Positions 61,964-64,000 of a stretch of DNA of 64,000 nucleotides are shown here, piece by piece. Numbering within the stretch: position 1 is the stretch's first letter; every line of letters begins with the position of its first letter. The stretch comes from Obscuribacter phosphatis_A (lineage in GTDB: Bacteria; Cyanobacteriota; Vampirovibrionia; Obscuribacterales; Obscuribacteraceae), in NCBI GenBank assembly GCA_017303615.1, contig JAFLCK010000006.1, positions 62,001 through 126,000 on the forward strand. The letters are read 5' to 3'. Both the position numbers and the translations under genes were made by a program. Under the pieces are notes generated by a model that made no database searches, was not told the origin of the DNA, and saw nothing but the letters and a program-made list of their open reading frames with translations.

Positions 61964-62995
61964 TTGACAAATGAGGCATTCTTGCGCAATTTAGCAAAAT
62001 TCGGCTTTAAATCTCGGGGCAAGAGCAGTTATCTGTTGCTTAACGCTGTTTTGCTAAGCGGCTGCTTTACAACGCCTGCCTTTTCTTTTGGTCTTGATAT
62101 CAAAGTGCCACGTCTAGGTTTGGGTCGTGAGAGTGCGCCACGAACCACAGAAATAGAAGAGCAAGCCAAGACCTTAATTGAAAGCAATAAGCCTGAGAAC
62201 ATCGCCCAGGCGCTTCAATTTATTGAGCTTGCCCAACAAAAGCAGATTGACAGCGCCAGATTGCATTTTCTGCAGGGGCTGGCCTATACAAAGTTAGGCA
62301 TAAGCGGCAGAGATGACAAAGCCATACTTGCCTTTGTGGAAGCTCTTGTCTTGACCCAGGGACGAGCGGAAGATGCCGCAGTTGCAGCCGAGAGCCGGGC
62401 TGAGCTAGCCACAATCTATATGAGACAGGGGAATTATGATGAGGCCGGCGGGCAACTAAAGCGCATCCTCGAGACGCGACCGCTCGATTGCAAAACTCGA
62501 GGAAATCTCGGTATATGTTATTTGCAGCTGGGTTTTGGCGAAGCGGCTCTGAACGAATTTAAACAAGTTCTCGCGCAAGAGCCCGATAACTTTATAGCCC
62601 TTTATAACAGCGGTTTAGCATACACACTGACCGCACAGACCGAAAAGGCAGCTTCTGCATTTGAGAAGGCTATAGCCAGTGGTCAGAAGAACAAAGAAGC
62701 CTTGTTGCCTATGGCTTATTTGGGTTTGGCCAGGGTTTATTGTCAGAATGGGCGTTTCGACTTTGCCTTAAAACTGACTGAGCGGGCTGAGAGCTTGAGC
62801 CCGAAAAGCAGCTATGTATTTTTGACCAGATCTGAGATTTATGAAGCCCGCAAAGAGACTGGGAAGGCAATCGAATGCGTGCGCAAGGCTTTGGAGGCTA
62901 ATCCCGGCGACAAGAGTGCGCAGTCGGCATTGGCGCGCATCTTAAATCGCCAAAAAGAATTGATAGGACAGACACAGACACTGAAAGTACAGTAA
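61964..62995 (+). CDS. Exported or lipoprotein TPR protein
   Basis: The protein has 343 residues if the TTG at 61964 is used; no ribosome site is clear, so the start is uncertain. A basic stretch leads to LLLNAVLLSGCFTTPAFSFG. LLSGC fits a lipobox, so it may be a lipoprotein, though it also resembles an ordinary signal peptide. About five TPR units follow (GNLGICYLQLGFGEAALNEFKQVLAQEPDN, then GLAYTLTAQTEKAASAFEKAIA and others). The 16-base gap to the next gene implies co-transcription. The TPRs presumably bind protein partners in the periplasm. Confidence 0.7.
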   Translation: MTNEAFLRNLAKFGFKSRGKSSYLLLNAVLLSGCFTTPAFSFGLDIKVPRLGLGRESAPRTTEIEEQAKTLIESNKPENIAQALQFIELAQQKQIDSARLHFLQGLAYTKLGISGRDDKAILAFVEALVLTQGRAEDAAVAAESRAELATIYMRQGNYDEAGGQLKRILETRPLDCKTRGNLGICYLQLGFGEAALNEFKQVLAQEPDNFIALYNSGLAYTLTAQTEKAASAFEKAIASGQKNKEALLPMAYLGLARVYCQNGRFDFALKLTERAESLSPKSSYVFLTRSEIYEARKETGKAIECVRKALEANPGDKSAQSALARILNRQKELIGQTQTLKVQ

Positions 62996-63011
62996 AAATG
63001 GGGATAGAAAA

Positions 63012-63845
63012 ATGTTAGGTAAAAAGGAAATATTGACAGTTGCACTGGGCGTCCTGGCTCTTTCATTTTCTCAGCCGGTTCTAGCCGCCGAGGACAAAGA
63101 CAGCGAAGATATCTCGGCCTCCATATTTAGATACAAAGCCGCATTGGAACAAAATCCCCATAGTGCCACCAATCATCTCAAGCTGGCTAAGTCATACTTG
63201 ATGGGTGGTGAGCTGGATAATGCCATCAATGAGTTCAGAGCCACTTTGAAGATCAATCCGGAAGATGCCGAAGCCTTTATGGGGCTTTCCAGAGCCTACT
63301 CAAGAAAGGGCGATATCAAGCAGGCTTGCGACAACATCAAAGAATCGGTGCGTTTGCAACCCAATGAAAGTCAGTATCACCTTAAATATGCTCAGCTACT
63401 CTCTCGTGACAACAAACTCGATCAAGCCGTGACCGAGTTTAAGACTGCCATCAAACTCAATGGCAAAGATGCCAATGCTCACCGTGACTATGGTGCTTGC
63501 CTGGGACTCAAAGGTGATGTCGATGGGCAGATTGCTGAAGAAAAGAAAGCCCTCGCTATCGATGACAAGAATGCCGATGCTTACTTCTACCTTGGTTCTG
63601 CTTATGCCCAGAAAGTAAACAAGAAAGAAGCGATTGCCGCACTCAAGAAGTGCACCGAGCACGACAAGAAGAATGCCGATGCTCTGCGCTTGCTGGCCAG
63701 TATTTATGCCTCGGAAGGACAGTTTAAGGAAGCTGTGCAACTGGCTGAACAGGCTGTCAGCATCAATCCTGACAATGCCCGTTATGTGCAAACCCGTGAC
63801 AAGATTCTGGCCGCCAAAAAGAAGGCTGATTCAGGTAATCGCTAG
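63012..63845 (+). CDS. Exported TPR protein
   Basis: The protein has 277 residues. The signal peptide (KEILTVALGVLALSFSQPVLAA) ends before AEDKD. About seven TPR repeats fill the rest (LKLAKSYLMGGELDNAINEFRATLKINPEDAE and similar, each with the canonical LAxxY, AxxxF and P pattern). It starts 16 bases after the upstream TPR gene, with GGGGATAG before the ATG, so the pair works together. Targets are unknown. A weak hairpin follows. Confidence 0.8.
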   Translation: MLGKKEILTVALGVLALSFSQPVLAAEDKDSEDISASIFRYKAALEQNPHSATNHLKLAKSYLMGGELDNAINEFRATLKINPEDAEAFMGLSRAYSRKGDIKQACDNIKESVRLQPNESQYHLKYAQLLSRDNKLDQAVTEFKTAIKLNGKDANAHRDYGACLGLKGDVDGQIAEEKKALAIDDKNADAYFYLGSAYAQKVNKKEAIAALKKCTEHDKKNADALRLLASIYASEGQFKEAVQLAEQAVSINPDNARYVQTRDKILAAKKKADSGNR

Positions 63846-63865
63846 AAATAGCAAAATTTTATCTG

Positions 63866-63894
63866 ACGCTGAATTGGCTTCGGCGTTAATTTTG
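63866..63894 (+). terminator. Weak intrinsic terminator
   Basis: ACGCTGAA (63866-63873) pairs with TTCGGCGT (63879-63886), 8 bp including one G-T, 5-nt loop, followed by TAATTTT. It lies 20 bases past the TPR stop. The rest of the window to 64000 shows nothing else. Confidence 0.5.
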
Positions 63895-64000
63895 GGGTAG
63901 TTGAAAAGAGTACGCTTAATCTATTGGCAACCCTTTTGCTTTGCCATGCATCGGCATATGTAATGTAAAAAGGTTAACGACATACGACGGCTAGCAACTT

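Noticed and set aside
63846..64000. tRNA or other RNA gene at the right end
   Set aside because: No cloverleaf, T-loop GGTTCGA or CCA-type end could be found.

Overview
The window reads as chromosomal DNA from a free-living, diderm, non-photosynthetic bacterium. The best guess is a non-photosynthetic relative of cyanobacteria (Vampirovibrionia/Melainabacteria, Obscuribacter-like). This rests on several things: a fused radical SAM-DUF2344 protein directly upstream of an RNase E/G gene, a TonB-ExbB-ExbD block (so an outer membrane), a phosphoketolase, PATAN-domain proteins, a eukaryotic-type Ser/Thr kinase, and many long proteins with low-complexity Ser/Pro/Gln/Asp-rich linkers. There is no rRNA in the window, so the assignment is inference. 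I see no tRNA, CRISPR array, prophage or insertion sequence. Most genes are ordinary core genes, interleaved with lineage-specific exported or membrane proteins.

Layout. 1-7.8 kb: the end of a SpoIID-type wall protein, a membrane VIT-vWA protein, and a chimeric protein with a degenerate trypsin-like fold, a PATAN domain, a zinc ribbon, one membrane helix and a TonB-C-like tail. 7.9-14.1 kb: pncB, a HicB-like protein, the minus-strand operon sppA-YIP1-miaA, and an exported coiled-coil protein. 14.3-22.3 kb: an envelope region with a zinc-ribbon protein carrying about ten copies of an LRSP-x-LGG motif, a secreted Ser-rich protein, two TonB-like proteins with multi-helix N termini, exbB and exbD. 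22.3-26.2 kb: aroE, an SCP2 protein, a DciA-like protein, ftsE and ftsX. 26.2-29.9 kb: a minus-strand run of two exported proteins and two cyclophilins, preceded by a periplasmic helical protein. 30-37 kb: a 1759-residue S55-peptidase/beta-propeller protein and an amino-acid permease. 37-41.3 kb: phosphoketolase, an AbiEi-like antitoxin homologue, and Hsp20. 41.7-45.6 kb: an exported repeat protein, a YmdB-type phosphoesterase, a PHP phosphoesterase, a thioredoxin-fold protein without CxxC, and a small unknown. 46-51 kb: radical SAM-DUF2344 and rng. 51.2-56.7 kb: an S1-like protein with a possible PATAN-type region, then uvrA-fur-feoA and a Cys-rich protein. 56.8-63.9 kb: a disordered repeat protein, a Ser/Thr kinase with a DUF445 protein, and two exported TPR proteins.

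How the genes fit together. The TonB/ExbBD block would energise outer-membrane transport. FtsEX, SpoIID and SppA concern envelope growth and quality control. The fur-feoA genes handle iron. The PATAN, kinase and zinc-ribbon proteins look like a signalling layer with unknown partners.

The observations I would follow first are: (i) a 23-nt sequence identical, in inverted orientation, between an intergenic palindrome upstream of the Hsp20 terminator and the first unit of an 84-nt coding tandem repeat 6.5 kb away; (ii) a Shine-Dalgarno-hairpin-AUG arrangement in front of the cytosolic cyclophilin; (iii) the LRSP-x-LGG repeat protein; and (iv) the TonB fusions and the protease-like chimera.
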